From positions 1 to 64,000 of the forward strand of contig CALXEH010000004.1 in NCBI GenBank assembly GCA_944387285.1: a stretch of DNA of 64,000 nucleotides, given 5' to 3'. Origin of the DNA: an uncultured Oscillospiraceae bacterium. GTDB taxonomy: Bacteria; Bacillota; Clostridia; Oscillospirales; Oscillospiraceae. A model generated the notes under the pieces. That model was given only the letters and a program-made list of their open reading frames with translations. It did no database searches and was not told the origin of the DNA. A program made the position numbers and the translations under genes. Positions 17,741 to 26,475 of the stretch are shown piece by piece. Positions within the stretch are counted from its first letter, which is position 1, and each line of letters starts with the position of its first letter.

Positions 17741-18614
17741 TATCCGGGCGCTCTACGAGGCGCAGACGGTGGAGGAGGCCCTGGCGCTCCGGCGCGAACA
17801 TCCTGGGGCCAGGCTCATCGCCGGCGGCTCCGACCTGCTCATCAAGATACGCGACGGCAAGCTGCCCGACGCCGAGCTCATCTCCATCCGCGGCATCGAC
17901 TCGCTGCGCGGCGTCTCGCTCGAGGCGGACGGCACCGTCCGCATAGGGCCGCTCACGAGCTTCACCGAGCTCACGCGCGACGGCATTATAAAAGAGCGCC
18001 TGCGCGTCCTGGCAGACGCCGCGGGCGAGGTCGGCTCGCCGCAGATACGGAACATCGGCACCGTCGGCGGCAATATCTGCAACGGCGCCACCTCGGCGGA
18101 CACGGCCTCCACCCTATTCGCCCTCGACGCGAAGCTGGAACTGCGCGGCGGCTCCGGCACGCGCCTGCTCGACATCGCCGGCTTCTATCTCGGCGCGGGC
18201 AGGACCGACGTGCGCGAAAACGAGCTGCTCACCGGCATCCTCATAGGCCGCGAGAGCTGGGAGCGCTGCCACGGCTGCTATATAAAATACTCCATGCGCA
18301 GCGCGCTGGACATCGCCGTGCTCGGCTGTTCGGTGAACCTGCGCCTGAGCGCGGACGGCGCGCACATCGACCGCCTGCGCCTGGCCTTCGGCGTGGCAGG
18401 GCCCGTGCCCTCGCGCTGCCCGCAGACCGAACTCGCCTTTGCCGGCGCGCCGCTCGGCGAGGACACGGCGCGGCAGCTCGCCCGCTCCGCCGTCTCGGAG
18501 CTCAGCCCGAGGGATTCCTGGCGCGCGAGCCGGGCCTTCAGGCTGCATGTGGCTGAGGAGAGCGCGTACCTCGCGTTCTGCGAGTGCGTCAGAAGGGCCG
18601 GAGGTGCGATATGA
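17733..18614 (+). CDS. xdhB: Xanthine dehydrogenase-type FAD subunit XdhB
   Basis: A 293-residue FAD-binding subunit (E. coli XdhB is 292) of the CoxM/PCMH fold. ARLIAGGSDLLIKIRDG forms the first FAD loop and GSPQIRNIGTVGGNICNG the second, followed by SADTASTLFALDAKLEL. It carries electrons from the iron-sulfur subunit to the acceptor, usually NAD. The ATG lies in the end of xdhA and the stop overlaps the xdhC ATG as ATGA, so the three subunits are translated as a coupled set. Confidence 0.93.
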   Translation: MYDIRALYEAQTVEEALALRREHPGARLIAGGSDLLIKIRDGKLPDAELISIRGIDSLRGVSLEADGTVRIGPLTSFTELTRDGIIKERLRVLADAAGEVGSPQIRNIGTVGGNICNGATSADTASTLFALDAKLELRGGSGTRLLDIAGFYLGAGRTDVRENELLTGILIGRESWERCHGCYIKYSMRSALDIAVLGCSVNLRLSADGAHIDRLRLAFGVAGPVPSRCPQTELAFAGAPLGEDTARQLARSAVSELSPRDSWRASRAFRLHVAEESAYLAFCECVRRAGGAI

Positions 18615-19105
18615 ACGACAGGCAGTTCAAGCATATACGCTGTACGATAAACAGCAGGGCGGTGGATGCCATGGTGGACGTGCGCGCCTCGCTGACCGAG
18701 CTGCTAAGGGGCGAGTTTGCGCTCACCTCCGTCAAGCACGGCTGCGACGTGGGCGAGTGCGGCGCCTGCACGGTGCTCATTGACGGCGAGCCCTTCAACT
18801 CCTGCATCTACCTCGCCGTCTGGGCCGACGGGAAGGACATCACCACGGTCGACGGCCTCGCCGAGCCCGACGGCAGCCTCTCGCCCCTGCAGCAGGCCTT
18901 TGTGGACGAGGGCGCTATCCAGTGCGGCTTCTGCACCCCGGGCCTCATCCTGACCGCGCAGTCGCTCATAAACAGGGGCGAGCCGCTCTCTGACGAGGAG
19001 CTCCGCCGCGAACTTGCCGGGCATCTGTGCCGCTGCACCGGCTACGAGAACATCTTCAAAGCAGTCCGCCGCGCCCTGGACGAGAGCCTGGGCAAGAAAG
19101 GCTGA
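18611..19105 (+). CDS. xdhC: Xanthine dehydrogenase-type [2Fe-2S] subunit XdhC
   Basis: A 164-residue two-cluster subunit. The N-terminal plant-type ferredoxin domain shows KHGCDVGECGACTVLIDG and a later Cys in FNSCIYLA. The C-terminal helical domain shows AIQCGFCTPGLILTAQSL and LAGHLCRCTGYENI. These ligate the two [2Fe-2S] clusters between the Mo centre and FAD. The length matches E. coli XdhC (159). A terminator follows 11 bases later. Confidence 0.95.
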   Translation: MNDRQFKHIRCTINSRAVDAMVDVRASLTELLRGEFALTSVKHGCDVGECGACTVLIDGEPFNSCIYLAVWADGKDITTVDGLAEPDGSLSPLQQAFVDEGAIQCGFCTPGLILTAQSLINRGEPLSDEELRRELAGHLCRCTGYENIFKAVRRALDESLGKKG

Positions 19106-19116
19106 CCGGAACGCTG

Positions 19117-19154
19117 AAAAGGGCGCGCCTTCATCTGTGAAGGCGCGCCCTTTT
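19117..19154. terminator. Bidirectional terminator, 17-bp stem
   Basis: Arms 19117-19133 and 19138-19154 are perfect complements with a TCTG loop, starting in AAAA and ending in TTTT. It separates xdhC from the convergent selenium-dependent hydroxylase gene. Confidence 0.93.
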
Positions 19155-19168
19155 GCTTTTTGTGTCTT

Positions 19169-21748
19169 TTAATGCTTCTTGCTGTACCAGGTGTCCTCGA
19201 GCGGCAGGGTCGTCCTGAACTTGCCGTCGCGGAAGTAGTACGCGCCCTGCACCGCCGGGGCGGTCGGGATGGCCGAGATTTCGCCTATGCCCTTCGAGCC
19301 GTAGGCAAAGGGCAGCAGCTCGTCCTTCTCCACATAGATGGCGTGGATGTCCGGTATCTGCGTCGAGTGCAGCAGGCCCAGCGTGCCGTACTTCGCCGTC
19401 GGTACGCAGTCCTCCAGCGGGAAGGTCTCAGTCAGGGCGTAGCCCATGCCCATCAGCACGCCGCCCTCGATCTGGCCCTGGATGGACGTCGGGTTCACGA
19501 CCTTGCCCGAGTCGTGCGCGGCGTAGACTTCCTTTATCCTGCCGTCGTCGTCCAGCACGACCACATGCGCCGCGAAACCGTAGGCGACGTGGCTCTTCGG
19601 GAAGGGCACGTCCGCGCCCAGCTTGTCCGTCGGGTCGAAGAACTCGGCGAAATACTCCTTGCCCTCGAGCTTCGACAGGTCGCCGCCCGCCTCGTCGAGG
19701 TCCTTCTTCAGATCCACCGCCGCCATGCGCACGGCCTCGCCGGTGATGAGCGTCTGGCGCGAGCCGGAAGTCGTGCCGGAGTCAGGCGAAAGTTCGGAGT
19801 TGCTGCCCATGTTCTTCATCTGCGACAGCGGCAGGCCCGTCGTCTGGGCCAGCTCCTGCAGGAAGATCGTCGCGCAGCCCTGGCCGATGTCCGAGGCCGC
19901 CGAGTACAGCTGCACCTTGCCGTCGTGTACCTCGAGCCGGCAGCGGCCCTTGTCAGGCAGGCCCACGCCGACGCCCGAGTTCTTCATCGCGCAGGCGATG
20001 CCCACGCGGCCCGGGTTCGCGTCGTACGCCGGCTTCACCGCCAGCAGGCACTCCTTGAGCGCCGTGGACACGTCCGCTATCTGCCCGTTCGGCAGCACCT
20101 TGCCCGGCTCTATCGCGTTGCGGTACCTGATCTCCCACGGGGATATCCCGACCTTCTCGGCCAGCAGGTTTATGATGCTCTCGAGCGCAAACTCGCTCTG
20201 CGTCACGCCGAAGCCGCGGAACGCGCCCGCGGGCGGGTTGTTCGTATAGTAGCTGTAGCCCCTGATATCCGTGTTCTGGTAGGTGTAGGGGCCCACCGAG
20301 TGCGTGCAGGCACGCTCCAGCACGGGGCCGGACAGGGACGCATACGCGCCCGTGTCGAAGTATATCTCGCAGTCAAGACCGGTGAACATGCCCTCCTCGT
20401 CGCAGCCGAGCGTGAAGGTCGCCTCCATGTAGTGACGCTTCGGGTGGAAGTTTATCGACTCCTGCCTCGAGAAGCGGAACTTCACGGGCCGGCCCACCTT
20501 CAGCGCGCAGAGCACCGCAACGTGCTGCGCCGAGACGTCCTCCTTGCCGCCGAAACCGCCGCCGACGTACTTGTTCTCAACGACGACCCGCCGCTGCTCC
20601 CAGCCGAGCATGATGGCTATCTCCTTGCGCGTATCGTACACGCCCTGGTCGGAGGTATACACCTTCACGCCGTCCTTGTACGGGAAGGCCACGGCGCACT
20701 CCGGCTCCAGGAAGGCGTGCTCCGTGAACGGGGTCACAAAGCTCTTCGTCACCGTGTACTTTGACTCCGCCAGCGCCTTCTTCGCGTCGCCGCGCACGAC
20801 GTGGCGCTGCTGGCAGAGGTTGCCGTTCGGGTGCAGCTTGGGCGCGTTCGGGGCCTTCGCCTCCTGCACGTTCCGCACGGGCTCCAGCACCTCGTACTCC
20901 ACCTTCACCAGCTTGCGGGCCTTGTCCACGATCTCCTGAGTCTCGCCCACGATGAGGCAGATCGCGTCGCCCACCATGCGCGTGATGTCGCCCTTGGCTA
21001 TCATCACGTCCCAGTCCTGCTGGATGTGGCCGACCTTGTTGTTCGGCACGTCCTCAGCCGTCAGCACCGCCAGTACGCCCGGCACCGCCGCGGCCTTCGA
21101 GGTGTCGATGTCCAGTATCCTGGCCCTGGCATACTTCGAGCGCACCGCGCCGCCGTACACCATGCCCTCCATCTCGATGTCGTCGCAGTACTCGCCGTAG
21201 CCGAGCACCTTCGGGCGCACGTCCGTCCTGAACGCCCTCTGGCCCACGCCGAACTCGTCGCCCTTCTCGAGCATCGGGTCTATCTCCGCGTCGCCGCGCA
21301 GTATCGCCGCCGCTAGCGTGATGCCCTCGATTATCTTCTTATAGCCCGTGCAGCGGCAGATATTGCCCCTGAGCGCGACCTTTATCTGCTCCTCCGTCGG
21401 GTCCGGCACCTGGTCGATGAGCGCCTTGCCCGCCATGACCATGCCCGGGATGCAAAAGCCGCACTGTACCGCGCCCACCTTGCCGAAGGCATACACGAAG
21501 GCCTCCTGCTCGTCATGCGTCAGGCCCTCGACCGTCACGATGCTCCGGCCCACGGCCTTCTTCGTCGTCAGCACGCAGGACTTCACCGCCCGGCCGTCCA
21601 CGATTATCGTGCAGGTGCCGCAGGCGCCCTCGCTGCAGCCGTCCTTCACCGACTTGAGATTCAGATCGTCGCGCAGGTACCTCAGCAGCGGCTTGTCCTC
21701 CGTCGTGCTCCGCGTGATGCCGTTTACTTTAAACACATACTCTGCCAT
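19169..21748 (-). CDS. Selenium-dependent xanthine dehydrogenase (fused Fe-S and Mo domains)
   Basis: An 859-residue single chain: residues 1 to about 160 hold two [2Fe-2S] domains (KDGCSEGACGTCTIIVDG, AVQCGFCIPGMVMAGKAL, RGNICRCTGYKKI), and the rest is the molybdopterin domain (NKYVGGGFGGKEDV, GAFRGFGVTQSEFALES, HDSGKVVNPTSIQGQIEGG, GSKGIGEISAIPTAPAVQGA). Length and layout match the selenium-dependent xanthine dehydrogenase family of Enterococcus and clostridia, which requires the YqeB/YqeC/SelD genes found here. It lacks an FAD subunit, so its electrons probably go to the ferredoxin-like protein encoded immediately upstream. Confidence 0.9.
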   Translation of the reverse strand: MAEYVFKVNGITRSTTEDKPLLRYLRDDLNLKSVKDGCSEGACGTCTIIVDGRAVKSCVLTTKKAVGRSIVTVEGLTHDEQEAFVYAFGKVGAVQCGFCIPGMVMAGKALIDQVPDPTEEQIKVALRGNICRCTGYKKIIEGITLAAAILRGDAEIDPMLEKGDEFGVGQRAFRTDVRPKVLGYGEYCDDIEMEGMVYGGAVRSKYARARILDIDTSKAAAVPGVLAVLTAEDVPNNKVGHIQQDWDVMIAKGDITRMVGDAICLIVGETQEIVDKARKLVKVEYEVLEPVRNVQEAKAPNAPKLHPNGNLCQQRHVVRGDAKKALAESKYTVTKSFVTPFTEHAFLEPECAVAFPYKDGVKVYTSDQGVYDTRKEIAIMLGWEQRRVVVENKYVGGGFGGKEDVSAQHVAVLCALKVGRPVKFRFSRQESINFHPKRHYMEATFTLGCDEEGMFTGLDCEIYFDTGAYASLSGPVLERACTHSVGPYTYQNTDIRGYSYYTNNPPAGAFRGFGVTQSEFALESIINLLAEKVGISPWEIRYRNAIEPGKVLPNGQIADVSTALKECLLAVKPAYDANPGRVGIACAMKNSGVGVGLPDKGRCRLEVHDGKVQLYSAASDIGQGCATIFLQELAQTTGLPLSQMKNMGSNSELSPDSGTTSGSRQTLITGEAVRMAAVDLKKDLDEAGGDLSKLEGKEYFAEFFDPTDKLGADVPFPKSHVAYGFAAHVVVLDDDGRIKEVYAAHDSGKVVNPTSIQGQIEGGVLMGMGYALTETFPLEDCVPTAKYGTLGLLHSTQIPDIHAIYVEKDELLPFAYGSKGIGEISAIPTAPAVQGAYYFRDGKFRTTLPLEDTWYSKKH

Positions 21749-21763
21749 GTTGCCGCCTCCTTC

Positions 21764-22309
21764 TCAGACCGCCGGCCCGAGGATGCCGTAGACGTCCTTG
21801 ATGACGCCCCTCGGGCACTTCGACGCGCACATGCCGCAGCTCACGCACAGGCTCTCGTCGATGACGGGATGGTTGTCCACGACCTTGATGGCGCCCATCG
21901 GGCAGTTCTTCTCGCATATGCCGCAGGCTATGCAGCCCGCGTCGCAGGCCTTGCGCGTCACCGCGCCCGTGTCGCAGCTGCTGCAGGCGACAACGATGTT
22001 CTGCTCCCTCGGTACCAGCCGGATGATGCCCTGCGGGCAGGCCTTCACGCACAGGCCGCAGCCCACGCACTTGTCCCTGTCCACCTCGGCAACGCCCTTC
22101 TCGCCTACCTTGATCGCGCCCAGCTTGCACGCCGCCGCGCAGCTGCCCAGGCCCAGGCAGCCGTACTTACATTCCAATATCCCCCCGGGATTCTCCGCGA
22201 GCGCCTGCCGGCAATCCCCAGTCAGCGCCTCGCGCGGCAGCTTCCTCCGCGCAAGTACGCCGCCGGAACAGCCGACAGCCGCTACCCTTTTTCCGGCACT
22301 CCGCGCCAT
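21764..22309 (-). CDS. RnfB-like polyferredoxin paired with the selenium hydroxylase
   Basis: A 181-residue Fe-S protein. It has an N-terminal AVGCSGG, then ECKYGCLGLGSCAAAC, CVGCGLCVKAC, a lone SSCDTGAVTRKACDAGC, CIACGICEKNC and CVSCGMCASKC. The pattern resembles the cluster-bearing part of RnfB and related ferredoxins without the membrane anchor. ATG 22309 has GGGG upstream. It is the first gene of a two-gene unit, 15 bases ahead of the selenium-dependent xanthine dehydrogenase, so electron transfer to or from that enzyme is the likely role. Confidence 0.82.
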   Translation of the reverse strand: MARSAGKRVAAVGCSGGVLARRKLPREALTGDCRQALAENPGGILECKYGCLGLGSCAAACKLGAIKVGEKGVAEVDRDKCVGCGLCVKACPQGIIRLVPREQNIVVACSSCDTGAVTRKACDAGCIACGICEKNCPMGAIKVVDNHPVIDESLCVSCGMCASKCPRGVIKDVYGILGPAV

Positions 22310-22370
22310 TGTAAGTCGCCCCTTCCAGATATCATAATAATTTTTATTCGCGCACAAATTCTTTTAGATT

Positions 22371-22399
22371 ATCATACTATATATTTTCCAAAAGCACAA
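22371..22399 (-). promoter_or_regulatory. Promoter candidate for ferredoxin-Se hydroxylase unit
   Basis: The minus strand has TTGTGC (22394-22399), a 17-base spacer and TATGAT (22371-22376) in an AT-rich gap. The -35 match is weak. Nothing else gene-like was seen in 22310-22479. Confidence 0.35.
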
Positions 22400-22479
22400 G
22401 GGGGACGCTTGAATTTTTTTGGCTATTTCGTGATTCTTTTTCGAGAGGAACGCATCCCATCCAAAGCCCAGCAACGGCC

Positions 22480-22508
22480 AAAAGGGACACGCTGTGCGTG
22501 CCCCTTTT
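22480..22508 (-). terminator. Terminator of the hydrogenase operon
   Basis: A 13-bp stem with one mismatch (AAAAGGGGCACGC on the minus strand) and a three-base loop, ending in TTTT. It starts 15 bases after the last hydrogenase gene. Confidence 0.75.
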
Positions 22509-22522
22509 GACAGAGATTTGGT

Positions 22523-23140
22523 TTACATAATGATGCACTTTTTGGGGCAGACGTCGTGGCAGGTGCCGCAGGCGATGCACTTGTCCTCGTCGAGGGTCCA
22601 GGTCTTCGCCGCCCTGTCCACGGTGAGCGCGCCCGCGGGGCATTTCTTGGCGCAGAGCGTGCAGTACACGCACTTGGCCGGGTCCTGCACCGGCAGGCCG
22701 TCCTCCCTCGGTTTCGGGCCTTCGGCGGCGGGCTCTTCCGCCTGGCCGCAGGCGGCGGGCGGGGCCTTCTTCACCGGTTTCTTCTTCAGGTAGGTGCCAG
22801 TCACGACCAGGTCGTCCTCGCAGCGCGCGACCATGTGGTAATCCTGTGTCAGCTCTATGGCGTGCTTCACGCAGAAGTCCGCGCAGGTATTGCAGAAGGT
22901 GCAGGAGCCGAGGAAAAACTTCCTCGTTATGAGCTGGCCCTCCTCAGTCTCGACCGAGGTGGTGCTTATCGCCCCGCCGGCGCAGACGCGCTCGCACATG
23001 CCGCAGCTGATGCACTGGTCGGCGTGGAACACAATGCGGCCGCGGTAGCCCGCAGGGGCCTCCTTGGGTACGAAGGGGTAGCCCTCGGTGCTGGGCTTGG
23101 AGAACAGCCCGCTCACGGCCTCTCTCAGAAACGGTATCAT
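22523..23140 (-). CDS. Hydrogenase ferredoxin subunit (MbhN/NuoI-like) with extra 2x[4Fe-4S] domain
   Basis: A 205-residue peripheral subunit. The first half (residues 1-130) is NuoI/MbhN-like: CISCGMCERVC and CTFCNTCADFC, with the amphipathic start MIPFLREAVSGLF. A charged, Pro/Ala/Lys-rich linker (about residues 118-150) leads to a second ferredoxin domain with CVYCTLCAKKC and CIACGTCHDVC, giving four potential [4Fe-4S] clusters rather than two. It probably receives electrons from ferredoxin. It is the last gene of the operon, overlapping the small subunit by four bases, followed by a terminator. Confidence 0.88.
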   Translation of the reverse strand: MIPFLREAVSGLFSKPSTEGYPFVPKEAPAGYRGRIVFHADQCISCGMCERVCAGGAISTTSVETEEGQLITRKFFLGSCTFCNTCADFCVKHAIELTQDYHMVARCEDDLVVTGTYLKKKPVKKAPPAACGQAEEPAAEGPKPREDGLPVQDPAKCVYCTLCAKKCPAGALTVDRAAKTWTLDEDKCIACGTCHDVCPKKCIIM

Positions 23141-23580
23141 TCCTTGGCCCCCCTTTTCTCCTTGAGTATCTGCGTCGCCAGGGCCAGCCCGTCGATTATC
23201 GCCTCGGGCTTCGGCGCGCAGCCGGCTATGGACACGTCGATGTCCACATACTTGTCCAGCGGGCCCACCACGGAGTAGCTGCCCTTGAACACGTTGCAGG
23301 ACCTCGGGCAGCTGCCCAGGGTCACGACGACCTTCGGGTCCGGCACCTGCTCTATCGTCCGCACGACCCTGTCCTTCGACTGGGCCGTGATAGGCCCGGA
23401 CACCACCACGATGTCCGCGTGCCTCGGCGTGCCGGCCAGCTTGAAGCCCAGGCGCTCCGCGTCGTACCTCGGGGTCAGCACCGCGACCAGCTCTATGTCG
23501 CAGCCGTTGCAGCTGCCAGCGTTGATATGGAACAGCCAGGGCGATTTGGCTGCGGAATTGTCTATCAGCTTCTTAAACAT
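23137..23580 (-). CDS. [NiFe] hydrogenase small subunit (MbhJ/NuoB-like)
   Basis: A 147-residue group 4 hydrogenase small subunit. It supplies the proximal [4Fe-4S] cluster through Cys24 and Cys27 (NAGSCNGCDIE), Cys91 (TLGSCPRS) and Cys121 (AGCAPKPEAI). The short length, lacking the C-terminal clusters of uptake hydrogenases, is typical of the energy-converting type. It lies between the NuoH-like membrane subunit and the ferredoxin subunit and would pass electrons to the large subunit encoded seven kilobases upstream in the same operon. Confidence 0.93.
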   Translation of the reverse strand: MFKKLIDNSAAKSPWLFHINAGSCNGCDIELVAVLTPRYDAERLGFKLAGTPRHADIVVVSGPITAQSKDRVVRTIEQVPDPKVVVTLGSCPRSCNVFKGSYSVVGPLDKYVDIDVSIAGCAPKPEAIIDGLALATQILKEKRGAKE

Positions 23581-23592
23581 ACTTCCGCCTCC

Positions 23593-24543
23593 TTACACAT
23601 ACCACACGAGGATGAGGCTCACGAGCGCCAGCCCGCTGACCACCGTCCAGAAGAACTTAAACAGCTGCTCCACCCTGAACCTCGCCATCACCGCATGGGT
23701 CAGGGTCATGCTCACCACCGTCACGATAGTGCAGAACACCAGCGCGATGATGACGTCCAGCCACAGCATTCCCGTCGTCACGCCGCCTAGGAAGAGCGCC
23801 GTGAACAGTGCCGTCATGATGAACATCTTGATGCAGTGCGAGAGCTTGAACACCGCCAGGGGCGCGCCGCTGTACTCTACCAGCGGGCCCTCGCAGATCT
23901 CGGTCTCCGCCTCGCCCACGTCGAAGGGGTGCGCACCGACCTCGCAGGGTATGACGAGCAGCATCGCCACAGCCGCCGGGATGAGCCGCCAATCCAGCAG
24001 GAAGGGGCCCGTCAGCTGCTGTATCACGGTTATCTGCTCGAGCGAGAAGGTCGTATACCCGCCGTAGGCCGCCGCGCGGCCCACCGCCAGCAGCACCAGG
24101 ATGAGCGGCAGCTCGTAGCTCATGATGGACACCATCGACCTCGACACGCCGACGCCCGCAAAGGGCGAGCCAGACGCCGAGCCGCCGAAGATGATCGCCA
24201 GCGACGGTATCGCCATCAGGTACAGGATGACCACCGTATCCGCCATGCCGCCGAAGGCCTGCAGCCCGCCTATCGGGATGAACAGCGCCGTCACCACCAG
24301 GCTTATGAGACCCACATACGGGGCCGCAAGGAAGGTCACCTTCGCCGCGTTGGCAGGTATTATAGTCTCCTTGCCGAGCAGCTTGAAGAAGTCATAGGTC
24401 GGCTGGAGCACGGGCGGGCCCACGCGCTTCTGCATGCGCGCGAGCAGCTTCCTGTCTATGCCCGCCAGCCACAGCCCGAACACAGTGGCAAACAAAAGGC
24501 CGGGGAATATGAGGATATAGACTGCTTTTATCAGTATTTCCAT
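23593..24543 (-). CDS. Membrane subunit MbhM / complex I subunit 1 (NuoH-like)
   Basis: A 316-residue membrane protein with about eight helices: ILIFPGLLFATVFGLWLAGIDRKL at the start, then RVGPPVLQPTYDFFKLLGKE, the quinone-site-type loop of NuoH. The conserved acidic loop CEVGAHPFDVGEAETEICEG anchors the hydrogenase module to the membrane arm. In Mbh and Ech it couples ferredoxin-driven H2 formation to ion pumping. Confidence 0.92.
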   Translation of the reverse strand: MEILIKAVYILIFPGLLFATVFGLWLAGIDRKLLARMQKRVGPPVLQPTYDFFKLLGKETIIPANAAKVTFLAAPYVGLISLVVTALFIPIGGLQAFGGMADTVVILYLMAIPSLAIIFGGSASGSPFAGVGVSRSMVSIMSYELPLILVLLAVGRAAAYGGYTTFSLEQITVIQQLTGPFLLDWRLIPAAVAMLLVIPCEVGAHPFDVGEAETEICEGPLVEYSGAPLAVFKLSHCIKMFIMTALFTALFLGGVTTGMLWLDVIIALVFCTIVTVVSMTLTHAVMARFRVEQLFKFFWTVVSGLALVSLILVWYV

Positions 24544-24558
24544 CTCACGTCCACCCCC

Positions 24559-26475
24559 TTACATGAATGCGAAGCAGTACAGGATTATCACGGCCAGCGC
24601 CGTGACGCCCCAGAGGACGTAATCGTTCGTCACGCCGCTGTGCGCCTTCGACATGAAGCCGAGGTAGCCGCGCAGGTTGTGCTTGAAGCCCCAGAACAGG
24701 TCGCCGCTCGCCACATGCGAATACTGGCTCTCCTCGCCGCCGAAGAACACCGCGTGCTTGGAGTCCGGCGCGCAGTTCACTTCGCCCCTGTCGCGCTTGC
24801 CAAGTATCGACACCAGGAACACCGCCGCCAGCACGACCACGAACAGCAGCAGCCAGTTCACGGGGTTCCAGGCGCCTATGGTCAGGAGCCTCGGCTCAGC
24901 CAGGTAGCCGGTATCCGTGATGGTCGCCGCGGCGTAGCCCTCGCCCATTGCGGCGTCTATGTAGCCGGGGAAATTCAGCACCGCGCCCGTTGCAGGGCCG
25001 ATGACGTAATTTATCATGATGTTGGGCGCTACGCCCGTGAACACGCACAGCGCCGCCATTATCCACATCGGGATGCGCATCGACAGCGGCGTCTCCTTCA
25101 CGTTCTCGTACTCCAGAGGCATCTGGCCGAAGAACACCGACTGTCCCACCTTGATGAACGAGGCCAGGGTCAGCACGCTCGTCACCACGCAGACGACCGT
25201 CACGAGCGCATAGCCTATGCTGCCCGTCTCCGAGGCCTTCTCAAAGGTCGCCTGGTAGATCATCCACTTCGAGTAGAAGCCGTTGAAGGGCGGTATGCCG
25301 CTTATCGAGAACGCGCCGATGAGGAAGAGCGCCGCCGTCTGCGGCATCTTCCGCGCGAGGCCGCCGAGCTTCTCCAGATAGGTCGTGCCGGTGGCGTAGA
25401 GCACCGCGCCGGCCGTCAGGAACAGCAGGCCCTTGAACAGCGTGTGGTTTATCGCGTGGTACAGGCCGCCCGCTATGCCCAGCGCCGTGCACAGGCCCAG
25501 GCTCGTCAGGATATAGCCTATCTGCGAGATGCTGTGGAAGGCCAGCAGGCGCTTGAAGTCGTGCTGGTTGAGCGCCATCGTCACGCACACGAACATCGAC
25601 ACGCAGCCGATGAACACGAGGCCCGTCTGCATCGACGTCAGCCCCATGCTGCGGAACAGGAAGTAGCTCACCCTGATGATGCCGTACACGCCCGTCTTCG
25701 TGAACACGCCCGAGATGAGCACCGACACCGAGCTCGGCGCTGCGCCGTGCGCGTCCGCCGCTATCGGGTGGAAGGGGAACATGAAGCTCTTGCAGCCGAA
25801 GCCCGTGAACAGCAGCGCAAAGGCCAGCACCATCGTCGGGTTCATGCGCCCCGGGATGAGCGCCGAGATCTGCGCCAGGTTCAGCGTGTGGCACTGGGCG
25901 TACACCAGCGCCGTGCCGAGCAGCACGCAGCTCGAGCCGATGGAGCCCACGACGAGGTACTTGAACGCCGCCTCACGCGCGTTCGGGTTCCAGGTGCGGA
26001 AGGCCGTCAGGCCCACCGCCGCGAAGGTCATGACCTCGAGCATGACGTAGATGTTGAACAGGTCGCCCGAGAGCACTATGCCCATGACGCCGCCCGCCAG
26101 CATGAGGTACAGCGTGAAGTAGCCGCCGCGCGCGTCGTCCTGTCTTATATACTGGAAGGAGTAGAAGCAGGAGCAGGCCACAGCTATGGCGACGAGCAGG
26201 CCGAAGAACAGGCTCAGCGCGTCTACCTCGAGGGCTATGCCTATGGCGTAGCCGTTCACCGGCTCCCAGTTGCCCATCCAGTAGGTGATGATCTCCCCGT
26301 CTACCATGACGGGCTTTATGAGCAGCGCCAGCAGCGTCAGCGCTATGAGCACCGCCGCGCCCGCTATGATGTTCCTGAGGACCTCGCGCTTGCCCGAGAG
26401 CGTCACCAGGAATGCGCCCACGAACAGAGCCATTATGGCGAGCACGGGGAAATGCATATACACATCGTATGTCAT
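24559..26475 (-). CDS. Antiporter-like subunit MbhH/MrpD, with MbhI-like C-terminal extension
   Basis: A 638-residue protein with about 15 membrane segments from the NuoN/MrpD/MbhH family. Ion-path motifs are visible: a helix 5 Glu in LFNIYVMLEVMTFAAVGL, the helix 7 Lys in FGCKSFMFPFH, HAAAPSSVSVLIS-type substrate loops (DAHGAAPSSVSVLISGVFTK) and the broken-helix region. MrpD or MbhH is usually about 500 residues. The extra 120-130 residues at the end (from about GKRDRGE to a final helix, with HSGVTNDYVLW) resemble MbhI, suggesting a natural fusion. It overlaps the upstream MrpC-like gene by four bases. Confidence 0.88.
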   Translation of the reverse strand: MTYDVYMHFPVLAIMALFVGAFLVTLSGKREVLRNIIAGAAVLIALTLLALLIKPVMVDGEIITYWMGNWEPVNGYAIGIALEVDALSLFFGLLVAIAVACSCFYSFQYIRQDDARGGYFTLYLMLAGGVMGIVLSGDLFNIYVMLEVMTFAAVGLTAFRTWNPNAREAAFKYLVVGSIGSSCVLLGTALVYAQCHTLNLAQISALIPGRMNPTMVLAFALLFTGFGCKSFMFPFHPIAADAHGAAPSSVSVLISGVFTKTGVYGIIRVSYFLFRSMGLTSMQTGLVFIGCVSMFVCVTMALNQHDFKRLLAFHSISQIGYILTSLGLCTALGIAGGLYHAINHTLFKGLLFLTAGAVLYATGTTYLEKLGGLARKMPQTAALFLIGAFSISGIPPFNGFYSKWMIYQATFEKASETGSIGYALVTVVCVVTSVLTLASFIKVGQSVFFGQMPLEYENVKETPLSMRIPMWIMAALCVFTGVAPNIMINYVIGPATGAVLNFPGYIDAAMGEGYAAATITDTGYLAEPRLLTIGAWNPVNWLLLFVVVLAAVFLVSILGKRDRGEVNCAPDSKHAVFFGGEESQYSHVASGDLFWGFKHNLRGYLGFMSKAHSGVTNDYVLWGVTALAVIILYCFAFM

